Source of the DNA: Streptomyces sp. HNM0575
Lineage (GTDB): Bacteria; Actinomycetota; Actinomycetes; Streptomycetales; Streptomycetaceae
NCBI RefSeq assembly: GCF_012726265.1
Contig: NZ_JAASAG010000006.1
Coordinates: 394,296 to 458,295, forward strand
Length of the DNA: 64,000 bases
Direction: 5' to 3'
A model generated the notes under the pieces. The model did no database searches. It saw nothing but the letters and a program-made list of their open reading frames with translations, and was not told the origin of the DNA. Positions 51,533 to 59,246 of this stretch are shown piece by piece. A program made the position numbers and the translations under genes. Position 1 is the stretch's first letter; every line of letters starts with the position of its first letter.

Positions 51533-51727
51533 ATGACCGTCCAACTGCCCCTGGTGTTCGTGCTTGCCCTCGTCGGCTACTTCGGCATCCGCCTCTTCCG
51601 GCCGCCGATATGGCTCGTCGTCGTTCTGCTCCTGGGCGGCTTCCTGCTCGCAGACACCTTCCTCGCACCCGCCATCGACTCAGGCACCCGCACCGGGACT
51701 GAGGTCGTCAACGGCACCAACGACTGA
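51533..51727 (+). CDS. Small membrane protein of the transfer operon
   Basis: 64 residues, ATG 51533 after AAAGGGG. Two closely spaced transmembrane segments (LPLVFVLALVGYFGIRLF; PPIWLVVVLLLGGFLLADTF). Probably part of the Spd set by position. Confidence 0.62.
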   Translation: MTVQLPLVFVLALVGYFGIRLFRPPIWLVVVLLLGGFLLADTFLAPAIDSGTRTGTEVVNGTND

Positions 51728-51744
51728 GTGAAGGGAGAACCAGC

Positions 51745-52041
51745 GTGCTTCGTCCCAAGTACCCGAACGTCCCAGTCCCTTCGGCTGCTGTGGTGCCGAC
51801 CGATGTTCACCGCCACCACGAGCCCGCTCCGAGTGTTCCGCCGGCCCCGGCTCCTCGCAGCACCGTTCAGCTCACGCCCGGTGGGCTGGCTGCGGTCGTT
51901 GGCGGGGGCGCCGCTGTCGCGCTCGTCGTCGGTGCGGTCCTGGTCTCCCTGCTTCTCACAGTCGCAGTCACCGCGGCATCCGTGGCCGTGTGCGCCGTGG
52001 TGCTCCGCTCGCTTCTGAAATCGCAGCACAAGCGCTACTGA
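51745..52041 (+). CDS. SpdD-like membrane protein
   Basis: 98 residues; GTG 51745 after AAGGGAG. Pro-rich N-terminus (PAPSVPPAPAPRSTVQLTPG), then a long Gly/Ala/Val hydrophobic region (AAVVGGGAAVALVVGAVLVS, LLLTVAVTAASVAVCAVVL) and a basic end. This is the usual make-up of SpdD proteins in Streptomyces elements. Confidence 0.72.
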   Translation: MLRPKYPNVPVPSAAVVPTDVHRHHEPAPSVPPAPAPRSTVQLTPGGLAAVVGGGAAVALVVGAVLVSLLLTVAVTAASVAVCAVVLRSLLKSQHKRY

Positions 52042-52133
52042 CCGGCCCTCGGTGCGGCGCCGATACCGCCAAGCATCTGCCGCCCCGAGAGCCGTGCCCC
52101 TTCCCGACCGAGATCGAAAAGGAGACACCCATC

Positions 52134-52328
52134 ATGACCCACCGGGCCAATGCACCGGGCCGGCTGTGCCGCTGCTGCTACGGCTTCCCCGTCGTAGCGG
52201 TTACTACCGGCGCCCGCCACAGCGATGGAAGCCGCGTCACTCTCCGAGTCGCCTGCCCGTCCTGTCGGGGCACTGGCAAGACTTCTCTGCGTCGAAGCAC
52301 CCCCGTGGTGACTGGGGGACGCGCATGA
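52134..52328 (+). CDS. Small zinc-ribbon-like protein
   Basis: 64 residues; ATG 52134 after AAGGAGA. Two Cys pairs, LCRCCYGF and CPSCRGTG, suggest a small zinc ribbon. The stop overlaps the replicase start (ATGA), so it is co-translated with it. Role unknown, perhaps in replication or its control. Confidence 0.62.
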   Translation: MTHRANAPGRLCRCCYGFPVVAVTTGARHSDGSRVTLRVACPSCRGTGKTSLRRSTPVVTGGRA

Positions 52329-53716
52329 CCCAGCCCGCAAGCATCGCGGGCGTGGACTCGATCACCCTCGGCGACGCGCTGAGGGTGGCCGGGTCTGCCG
52401 ACTTCGCCCGCTGGGAAGACCAGATTCGCCGCACCGGAGGATGCTCCAACCCCATCCACCTCACCGGCTGGACCTTGACGAAAGACCGCACCACTGGCGA
52501 GACGCTGCACCACTACAGCACCGAAAAGGAGCCGGGCGGCCGACTCCGCATCGCCTGCGGCAACCGCCGCGCCTCCCGCTGCCCGTCCTGTGCCTACACG
52601 TACGCGGGAGACACCTACCACCTCATCCGCGCCGGGCTTGCCGGCGACGATCGACGCGACATCCCAGTCACCGTGCGGGACCATCCGCGCGTCTTCGCGA
52701 CCCTCACCGCACCGAGCTTCGGGCCCGTGCACAACCGACCCGATTCCGGCCGCTGCCGCTGCGGCACCCGCCACAGCGACGACGACCCGGCCCTGGGCAC
52801 ACCGCTCGATCCCGACTCCTACGACTACGCCGGGGCAGTCCTCTTCAACAACCACGCGGGACAGCTCTGGCAGCGCTTCACGGTGCGCTTGCGTCGTGAG
52901 ATCGCCTCCCGCGCCGGACTGACGCAACGCGAACTGCGGGAGGTCTGCCGCATTTCCTTCGGCAAGGTCGCCGAATTCCAGAAGCGTGGAGCGATCCACT
53001 TTCATGCCGTCGTCCGCATCGACGGACCCGGCGGACCGGAGGACGCGCCCCCGTACTGGGCTCGCACCCAACTCCTGGACGATGCAATCCGCGCCGCCGC
53101 GGTCCATGCCTACACCACGATCACTGTTCCGGCCGCTGGTGACGAACCGACCCGCACCATTCGATGGGGCACCCAGCTCGACATCCGTCCCATCAAAGCT
53201 CTCGGCGCCGGTGAGGAGTTGACCGAACAGGCCGTCGCCGCATACGTCGCCAAGTACGCCACCAAGGCAGCTGAGACCACCGGCACGCTGGACCGGCGCA
53301 TCGGCGAGCTCGCCGAACTCGACCGCCACGAGGTGCCGGATCACACGCGATGCCTCATTCGCGCTTGCCGAGATCTCAACGCTCTCTATCCCGATCGGCG
53401 GCTGTGGGCCTGGGCTCACATGCTCGGCTTCCGCGGCCACTTCTCGACGAAGTCCCGCCGTTACTCCGTCACCCTCGGCGCACTCCGCAAGACGCGAGCC
53501 GACTACCGCGCTGCCGAACAAGCTGCAGCACTCGGCCTGGAGTACCTGGAGCCGGACACCGTGCTCGTCCTCGCCGACTGGCAGTTCGCCGGCCACGGCC
53601 ACAGCCCAGGCGAATCACTGCTCGCAAGCACCATCGCGCGCGATCTCCAACTCAACCGCGAGACCGCCCGCGAAGCCCTGCACGACCTACGCGCACAGGA
53701 AGGAGCCTCACGATGA
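52325..53716 (+). CDS. RepSA-like rolling-circle replication initiator
   Basis: About 463 residues. N-terminal Cys cluster (ACGNRRASRCPSCAYTYAGD), a second HSD/CRCGTRH cluster, the metal-binding HUH-type motif KRGAIHFHAVVRID (about 225), and EQAVAAYVAKYATKAAE (about 305), which supplies the nicking Tyr and Lys. These features match the RepSA family of pSAM2-type elements, which copy the excised circle by rolling circle. It is tightly coupled to the gene before and to the excisionase after (ATGA). Confidence 0.88.
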   Translation: MTQPASIAGVDSITLGDALRVAGSADFARWEDQIRRTGGCSNPIHLTGWTLTKDRTTGETLHHYSTEKEPGGRLRIACGNRRASRCPSCAYTYAGDTYHLIRAGLAGDDRRDIPVTVRDHPRVFATLTAPSFGPVHNRPDSGRCRCGTRHSDDDPALGTPLDPDSYDYAGAVLFNNHAGQLWQRFTVRLRREIASRAGLTQRELREVCRISFGKVAEFQKRGAIHFHAVVRIDGPGGPEDAPPYWARTQLLDDAIRAAAVHAYTTITVPAAGDEPTRTIRWGTQLDIRPIKALGAGEELTEQAVAAYVAKYATKAAETTGTLDRRIGELAELDRHEVPDHTRCLIRACRDLNALYPDRRLWAWAHMLGFRGHFSTKSRRYSVTLGALRKTRADYRAAEQAAALGLEYLEPDTVLVLADWQFAGHGHSPGESLLASTIARDLQLNRETAREALHDLRAQEGASR

Positions 53717-53901
53717 ACGAAGCGATTGACGAACTGCTGACGGTGCCGCAGGTCATGCGCCGGCTGAAGCTAGGACGGTCCACGGTCTACGACCTCATTC
53801 GGTCCCGTCGCCTGGTCTCGATCACCATTGGCCGTTCACGCCGTATCCCCGCCAGTTCCGTGCGTCAGTTCATCGAGCACGAGATTGACGAGGCCGCTTG
53901 A
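53713..53901 (+). CDS. xis: Excisionase (HTH, MerR/Xis-like)
   Basis: 62 residues: LLTVPQVMRRLKLGRSTVYD and LIRSRRLVSITIGRSRRIPAS form the helix-turn-helix plus wing of AICE excisionases. It overlaps both the replicase stop and the integrase start, the standard rep-xis-int order. Confidence 0.88.
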   Translation: MNEAIDELLTVPQVMRRLKLGRSTVYDLIRSRRLVSITIGRSRRIPASSVRQFIEHEIDEAA

Positions 53902-55049
53902 TGGCACAGCAGCGGAAGCGAAACCCTAATGGAGCCGGCACCATCACCAAGCGCAAAGACGGGCGGTATCAGGCTGCCGTGTACGTCCTGCAGCCGGACG
54001 GTACTCGTGCCCGGAAGTTCGCCTACGGCAAGACGTGGGCCGAATGCGACGTCAAGCGGCGGGACTTGCTGGCCAAGGTGGACCAGGGTGTTCCCGTTCC
54101 CACGCGTTCGGCAAAGCTCTCCGAGTGGCTGCCGTACTGGTTGGAAAACGTCGTCCGGTCACGGTGGAAGCTGAGCACGTTCGACAAGTACGAGGCGCAC
54201 GTCCGGCTCTACCTTGTACCGATGATCGGTGCAAAGCGCTTGGAGTCGCTGAGCGTTGGGGACGTCCGACGCTTCCTGACCCGGTTGGAGAAGCAGACGA
54301 CCGCGGCAACTGCGAAGGAGTCGCATAGCGTGCTTCGTTCCGCTCTCACGGCCGCCAGTCGCGAGGAGCTGGTGACGCGCAATGTCGCGAGCCTTGTCGA
54401 GCCGCCGCGAGTCGTCTCACGCGAGCTGAGCCCCTGGACGCTCGACGAGACGCTGACCTTCCTGGCCGCTGCCCGCAAGGATCCGCTCTACGCGGCCTTC
54501 GTGCTGGCCGTGACCATGGGGCTTCGCCGAGGGGAGATCGTCGGTCTCCGCTGGGGCGATGTCGACCTGGACAACCGGGTTCTGTACGTGCGGCAGCAGA
54601 CTCAGCGCCGGCAGGGACGGCTCTACGAAGATGATCCCAAGGGGCGCCGTCGACGGGTCGTGCCGTTGCCCGCGATGTGCGTTGCTCCGCTTCGTTGGCA
54701 TCGGATGCGGCAAGCGGCGGCCAAGAAAGCCGCGGGGGAGAGGTGGCAGGCGAGCGAGTACGTCTTCACCACTCGGAACGGGCGGCCGGTCGAGCCGCGG
54801 AACGTCTATCGGTCCTTCACCCGGGTCGCCAAGGATGCCGGTCTCCGCGTCGTGCGGCTGCATGACGCTCGGCACGGGTGCGCGACGCTCCTCGTCGCTG
54901 CCGGCGTCGCTCCCCGCGTGGTGATGGAGATCCTGGGGCACAGCCAGATCAGCATCACGATGGACGTCTATACGCACGTCGTGCAGGACACCCAGCGCGA
55001 GGCGATCAGTCACATGGACCGGCTGCTCAAGCGGCGTCCAGGGTCGTGA
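53901..55049 (+). CDS. int: Tyrosine recombinase (integrase)
   Basis: About 382 residues from ATG 53901 (a TTG lies one codon upstream). N-terminal arm-binding part RKRNPNGAGTITKRKDGRYQ, SAM-like core-binding domain (about 65-155), then the catalytic domain: first Arg in VTMGLRRGEIVGLRWG, HDARHGCATLLVAAG (His-x-x-Arg), and LGHSQISITMDVYTHV with the final His and nucleophilic Tyr. It lies 70 bases from attR, the normal arrangement. It integrates the element into the tRNA-Arg(CCU) gene. Confidence 0.93.
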   Translation: MAQQRKRNPNGAGTITKRKDGRYQAAVYVLQPDGTRARKFAYGKTWAECDVKRRDLLAKVDQGVPVPTRSAKLSEWLPYWLENVVRSRWKLSTFDKYEAHVRLYLVPMIGAKRLESLSVGDVRRFLTRLEKQTTAATAKESHSVLRSALTAASREELVTRNVASLVEPPRVVSRELSPWTLDETLTFLAAARKDPLYAAFVLAVTMGLRRGEIVGLRWGDVDLDNRVLYVRQQTQRRQGRLYEDDPKGRRRRVVPLPAMCVAPLRWHRMRQAAAKKAAGERWQASEYVFTTRNGRPVEPRNVYRSFTRVAKDAGLRVVRLHDARHGCATLLVAAGVAPRVVMEILGHSQISITMDVYTHVVQDTQREAISHMDRLLKRRPGS

Positions 55050-55061
55050 CCGACCCCTACG

Positions 55062-55084
55062 GTTGATGTCAGATCTGGATGTCA
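55062..55084. repeat. GTTGATGTCA repeat pair near attR (candidate integrase arm sites)
   Basis: GTTGATGTCA at 55062-55071 and CTGGATGTCA at 55075-55084, 37-60 bases inside attR; the same word is found twice beside attL. In the circular form these would flank the attP core on both sides. Confidence 0.55.
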
Positions 55085-55119
55085 AACACCCCGGACCATG
55101 ATCGGTCCGGGGTGTTTTT
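55085..55119 (+). terminator. Intrinsic terminator of the rep-xis-int operon
   Basis: A 13-bp perfect stem (AACACCCCGGACC and complement) with loop ATGATC followed by a T-run, 36 bases after the integrase stop and directly before attR. It shields the tRNA gene from element transcription. Confidence 0.9.
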
Positions 55120-55120
55120 G

Positions 55121-55166
55121 CTGGTGCCCCCGGCAGGATTCGAACCTGCGACACCCGCTTTAGGAG
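55121..55166. repeat. attR (3' half of the tRNA-Arg gene)
   Basis: The 46-bp core, identical to attL at 38742-38787; it runs from one base beyond the CCA end to the 5' edge of the anticodon loop. It keeps the tRNA gene whole after insertion. Confidence 0.92.
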
Positions 55167-55197
55167 AGCGGTGCTCTATCCCCTGAGCTACGGAGGC
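55122..55197 (-). tRNA. tRNA-Arg (anticodon CCU)
   Basis: 76 bases with encoded CCA. Acceptor GCCTCCG/CGGGGGC (one G-T), D arm GCTC/GAGC, anticodon arm CCGCT-CTCCTAA-AGCGG, T arm GCAGG-TTCGAAT-CCTGC. All standard and intact. It is the integration site of the AICE and, by the extra copies at 38742 and 34711, of earlier elements. Confidence 0.96.
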
Positions 55198-55421
55198 GGG
55201 GCTTGGTGACCTGCCTGGTGAAGACCCCCGGTGAGGGACGCACCCGGTCGCGCAAGCGCCAGGGCCGCCCGCGAGGGGCGACCCTGGACAGGTTAGCCGA
55301 TGGCTCCGAGTGATGGTGCACGCGCCGGCGCTCGGGCCGCCTCACCGGCCGCGGGGAGCCTCATCCGTGGGTCCCGGGGGACGCGAGGGGCGGCCCGGGG
55401 GACCCACGGACGAGACGGGAC

Positions 55422-57374
55422 TCAGTGACGCTTGAAGGACTTCAGGTAGCCCGCCGTGGGTGAGCCGACGCCGGTGACGTCGTCGTAGCCGCGTACGGCC
55501 TTGAGCGAGCTGTCCTTGCCCAGGGTGCGCAGCGTGGTGCTCAGGCCCTCGGAGTCGTCGGCGCCGTTGGCGAAGTCGACGCGGGCCACGGCGAGTTCGG
55601 TCGTCGGACCGAGCGGGTGGTCGGTGACGTCGTGGTACGCCTTGGTGCCGAAGCGGGCGTAGAGGGCGGGGTTGGCGAAGCCGATCGGCCTGCCGTGCCC
55701 GGCCTGCTGCGCCAGTGCCTGTACGCCGGCGATGACGGGCGCGGCCAGCGAGGTGCCGCCGATGCGGTATTCGCTGTACTTGTCCGAGCCGTCGGTCTGC
55801 TGCTGGGTCTGACCCACCAGGAAGCCGGTGTTGGGGTCGGCCACCGCCGCGACGTCGGGCAGGACGCGCTGCCGGGTCGGGCCGTTGGCCTTGGCGAGCG
55901 CGTCCGGTACGACGCCGCGCTGGTAGAACGGCTGGTCGTAGCTCTTGCTCGTGCCGCCGCCCGCGCCGGAGGTGAAGGGGCCGGGCAGGCCCTTCCAGCT
56001 CTTGCCGTTCTTCGACAGCGGGGCCTGATCGGTGCCCCAACCGGTCTCGAACTTATAGGAGTTGCCCTTGCCCACGGCGAGGCTGGTGCCGCCGACCGCG
56101 GTCACCCAGGGGGAGTTGGCGGGGGTGTCGACCTGCTTGGTGCCGGTGCTGGCGACGTTGTCGCCGTCGTCGCCGGAGGAGAAGTAGAAGCCGATGCCCT
56201 CGATGGCGCCGAGTTGGAAGACGTGGTCGTAGGCGGCTGCCACGTCCGGTGTCTCGTTCTCCTCCACGTCGCCCCAGGAGTTGGAGACGACGTCGGCGAG
56301 CCTGCGGTCGACGATCTTGGTGAGCGAGTCGAGCAGGTCGGCGTCCTGGCAGGAGGCGCCGCCGACGTAGGTGATGTCCGCGGCGGGTGCGAGCGCGTGC
56401 ACCGCCTCGACGTCGAGGGTCTCCTCGCCGTACCAGCCGGCCGCGTCGCAGTCCTTGGTGTGGTTGTAGTCGTCGGGCAGGACCTGGCTCAACTGCCCTG
56501 TCCGGTAAGCCTTGTCGCCGTTGCGCTTCGCGTACCGCGAGGCGTCCTCGGCGATGGAGGGCGAGGCGTAGGCGTCGGTGATCGCGACGGTCACGCCCTT
56601 GCCGGTCAGGCCCGAGCCGGTGGCGCCGTAGGCGGCGCGCAGCTGCTTGCCGGTGTAGCCCTTGACGGCGTACGGCACGTGCTTCCCGTACGCCTTGGGC
56701 AGGCCGGTGGCGGTCTTCGAGCCGTAATAGCCGGAGAACGGGCCGGAGTTGCGGAAGACCGGGCCGGGCGGCGGCAGTTCCTCGTCGTGCTTGGCGAGCT
56801 TGGGCGCGTTGTCCAGGCCGACGACGGTCAGCACCGCTCCGTGCAGCGAGGACGGTACGGACGCGGCGGTCTGCGGCGCGCGGTAAGTCCTGCCGTTCTT
56901 GGTGTAGTCGTGCAGCCGGGTGGCGAACGCCTTCTCCGTCGCCGCCGTGTCGCCCGACACCGACAGGTAGTGCTCGTTTGCGCCGGTCACCTTCATGCCG
57001 GAGGACTTCAACCATGCGGTGACAGCGGCCTTTTGGGCCTTGGTCGGGCCGTAGCGCGCACGTGCCTGCTCGGGCGACAGGTACTTCCGGTACGAGGCGG
57101 AGCCGGGGTCGGATACGGACCTGGCGTAGGCGGCCAGCCCTGAGGCGTCGCGCCCGGCGAGGTAGACCCGGGCGGTCACCTTCGCGGAGCTGGCGGTGCT
57201 GCCGCGGTCGGCCTTGGTGGTGGCCCACTTCGGCTTGGTGGTCTTCAGCACCTGCCTGCCGTGCTGTGGACCGTCGGCGTGCGCCGGCACGCCCATGGCG
57301 ATCGCGCCGGCGAGCAGCGGCAGTGTGGCTGCCGCGGCTATGCCGGCGCGCGTTCTCGGACGGGCAATTCTCAT
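55422..57374 (-). CDS. Secreted sedolisin (S53 serine-carboxyl peptidase) with pro-domain
   Basis: 650 residues; ATG 57374 after GGGGGT. Signal peptide MRIARPRTRAGIAAAATLPL ... PAHA-DG, then a pro-kumamolisin activation domain (about 60-200; ARVYLAGRDASGLAAYARSV) and the peptidase domain. Catalytic elements: EETLDVEAVHALAP (Glu and Asp, about 330), FSSGDDGDN (oxyanion Asp) and Ser in GGTSLAAPVIAG (about 570). Sedolisins are acid-active extracellular proteases that process themselves. Length is normal for the family with its pro-domain. A stand-alone gene just outside the integrative element. Confidence 0.92.
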   Translation of the reverse strand: MRIARPRTRAGIAAAATLPLLAGAIAMGVPAHADGPQHGRQVLKTTKPKWATTKADRGSTASSAKVTARVYLAGRDASGLAAYARSVSDPGSASYRKYLSPEQARARYGPTKAQKAAVTAWLKSSGMKVTGANEHYLSVSGDTAATEKAFATRLHDYTKNGRTYRAPQTAASVPSSLHGAVLTVVGLDNAPKLAKHDEELPPPGPVFRNSGPFSGYYGSKTATGLPKAYGKHVPYAVKGYTGKQLRAAYGATGSGLTGKGVTVAITDAYASPSIAEDASRYAKRNGDKAYRTGQLSQVLPDDYNHTKDCDAAGWYGEETLDVEAVHALAPAADITYVGGASCQDADLLDSLTKIVDRRLADVVSNSWGDVEENETPDVAAAYDHVFQLGAIEGIGFYFSSGDDGDNVASTGTKQVDTPANSPWVTAVGGTSLAVGKGNSYKFETGWGTDQAPLSKNGKSWKGLPGPFTSGAGGGTSKSYDQPFYQRGVVPDALAKANGPTRQRVLPDVAAVADPNTGFLVGQTQQQTDGSDKYSEYRIGGTSLAAPVIAGVQALAQQAGHGRPIGFANPALYARFGTKAYHDVTDHPLGPTTELAVARVDFANGADDSEGLSTTLRTLGKDSSLKAVRGYDDVTGVGSPTAGYLKSFKRH

Positions 57375-57776
57375 GCAAACCCCCTTCGAATTCGGCCGCG
57401 AGGTCCGTCGCGAGCCGTGGTGTCCGGTGGGAGACACCGTGCTGCGCCAATATTTCGCTGATCTGCACATGCCAGGGAATTGGCTGCCCCAAGAAAGATC
57501 CAAGGAACGGCAATGGGGCGGGCGGCAGTTCGGCTTCTCCGTGCCGCTTCCCGCCTTTTCGGGCACGGCGGCGAGTGCGGTTCGAGGTTTCGCCGGGGCC
57601 GCCGGAGGAGGGCGGCGGATCCGGCGGCCGGACCGGCCGGGACGGTCGGAAAAGCCAGGACGGCCAGGACAGCCAGGACAGTTGGTGCTGCGCATACCCA
57701 GCCGACAGGCGAATGCGGCTCGCAGGTGCAGGTGTCAGCCGTAATCTGGCATGCATCTGCTGATGGGGGTGAAGCC
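57375..57776. other. Divergent intergenic region
   Basis: About 400 bases between divergent genes, with an A+T-richer part at 57380-57490 likely to carry the sedolisin promoter and short CAGGACAGCCAGGACAG repeats near 57655-57685. No supported gene. Confidence 0.45.
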
Positions 57777-59061
57777 GTGGGTGTACTGGTCGTGCAGCAC
57801 GCGCGGGAGGAAGGCCCGTACGTGCTCGGGGAGGCGCTGCCGGGCTGCCGGGCTGCATGTGCGGCTGTGCCGGGTGTGGGCGGGAGACCCGGTGCCGGAG
57901 AGCCTGTCCGGCGTAGAGGCGCTGGTGGTGATGGGCGGGTCGCGGGCCGCCTACAGCGATGACGGCTTTCCCACGCGCCGCGCCGAACTGGACTTGCTGC
58001 GCCAGGCGTTGGCCGCCGAAGTGCCGGTGCTCGGGATCTGCCTTGGCGCGCAGTTGCTGGCCGTGGCGGCGGGCGGCGAGGCCCGCGAGGGAGCCGGGCT
58101 GCAAGTGGGCTGGGGCGAGGTGGACTTGAGCCCTGCTGCGGAGCACGATCCGCTGTTCGCCAGTGCGCCGGAGCGGCTGCGAGTCCTGCACTGGCACGGC
58201 GACACCATGGAACTGCCGGGCGGGGCGGTGCTGTTGGCCTCCTGCGACCGGTATCCGGTGCAGGCGTTCCGGGTGGGAGGGGCGGCGTGGGGGATGCAGT
58301 TCCATCTGGAGGTCGACGAGGCGGCCGTGGACGCGTTCGCGACGGCGTTCCCCGAGGAGGCCGCGACCGCTCCCGGTCTCCGGGAAGCCGCGCCGGATGA
58401 GCTGACGGCGCTGGCAGCGTACCGGGACCGGGTGCTGGCGCGGTTCGTGGCGCTCGTGGCCGAGCGGGCCGAACTCACCGCCACCCGGGCCTTCTTCACT
58501 CCGCGGGCGGACGCGTGGGAGGCGCGGTTCGCCGACGACGGCCCGCGGTACGCGGCGGCCGTCGCCCGTATGGGACTGAGCGCCGGCCAGAGCGCTCTGG
58601 ACCTCGGCTGCGGTACGGGGCGTGCTCTGCCCGCCCTGCGCGGACAGGTGGGGGCCGAAGGAGCGGTCCTGGGCGTGGACGTCACCTTGGCCATGCTGCT
58701 GTCGGCCGTCAGGGAGGGCCGCGACGAGCAGGCCCGCCTGCTGGTCGCCGACTCCCAGCGGCTGCCGCTGCCGCCGGGCACGGTGGACGGGATCTTCAGC
58801 GCCGGGCTGCTCGACCACCTTCCCGGCCCGGCCGCGGCCCTGCACGAGTGGGCCCGCGTCACCGCTCCGGGCGGCGTCCTCCTGCTCTTCCATCCGTCCG
58901 GCCGGGCCGAGCGGGCCGCCCGCCACGGCCGTCCGCTGAGTCCGGACGATCCGCTGGGTGAGCCGAATCTGCGGCCCGCGCTGGAGGACAGCGGCTGGCG
59001 GATGGACTGCTACGAGGACGCAACCGAGCACTTCGTGGCCCGCGCCGTCCGCGTCCGCTGA
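57777..59061 (+). pseudogene. Class I glutamine amidotransferase-methyltransferase fusion with a frameshift
   Basis: GTG 57777 after GGGGGTG begins VGVLVVQHAREEGPYVLGEA, the normal first strand and helix of a class I amidotransferase. Near 57835-57850 (CTGCCGGGCTGCCGGGCTG) the frame must shift by one base to continue AAGLHVRLCRVWAGDPVPES. Beyond that all is intact: nucleophile Cys in LGICLGAQLLAVAAGG, MQFHLEV with His and Glu, then a SAM methyltransferase domain (LDLGCGTGRALPAL; LPLPPGTVDGIFSAGLLDHL) to 59061. A single extra G in the repeat explains it, so it is a recent mutation, a sequencing error or a programmed site. Function of the fusion unknown. Confidence 0.72.
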
Positions 59062-59194
59062 GCGTTCCCAACGTCCTGCTCAAGGGGCACCCGCGCTCAT
59101 AGCGGACCGCTATGCGCCCATAGAAGACTTCCCTTTGACGATCACTCCGGACCCGGCGACGGTGAGATCGGCGCACCTGTCGCCCTGCCTAGAA

Positions 59195-59246
59195 ATCGGA
59201 GGTCCGTCCGGCATGTATTCATCGGAGGTCCGTCCGGCATGTATTC
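59195..59246 (+). repeat. 26-bp tandem duplication of RBS and start codon, creating a 12-codon leader ORF
   Basis: The 26 bases at 59195-59220 are repeated exactly at 59221-59246. Each copy has GGAGGT and an ATG seven bases on. The second ATG (59239) opens the dehydrogenase gene. The first (59213) opens a 12-residue ORF, MYSSEVRPACIQ, that ends at 59251, out of frame and overlapping the real start. Confidence 0.85.

Larger units (their letters stand above)
38742..55166. mobile_element. pSAM2-type actinomycete integrative and conjugative element (AICE) in tRNA-Arg(CCU)
   Basis: Bounded by perfect 46-bp direct repeats (38742-38787 and 55121-55166). The right one is the 3' half of an intact tRNA-Arg gene, from the anticodon loop through CCA. 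The right end holds the standard AICE backbone in one direction: regulators, FtsK-type translocase, Spd proteins, RepSA-like replicase, excisionase, tyrosine integrase next to attR. The left end is cargo: PstI-type R-M, a tRNA-like locus, a PARIS-like pair, a NERD protein and an anti-sigma-like ATPase. Cargo GC is visibly lower in the PARIS segment, suggesting separate acquisition. All backbone genes look intact, so excision should be possible. Confidence 0.9.
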
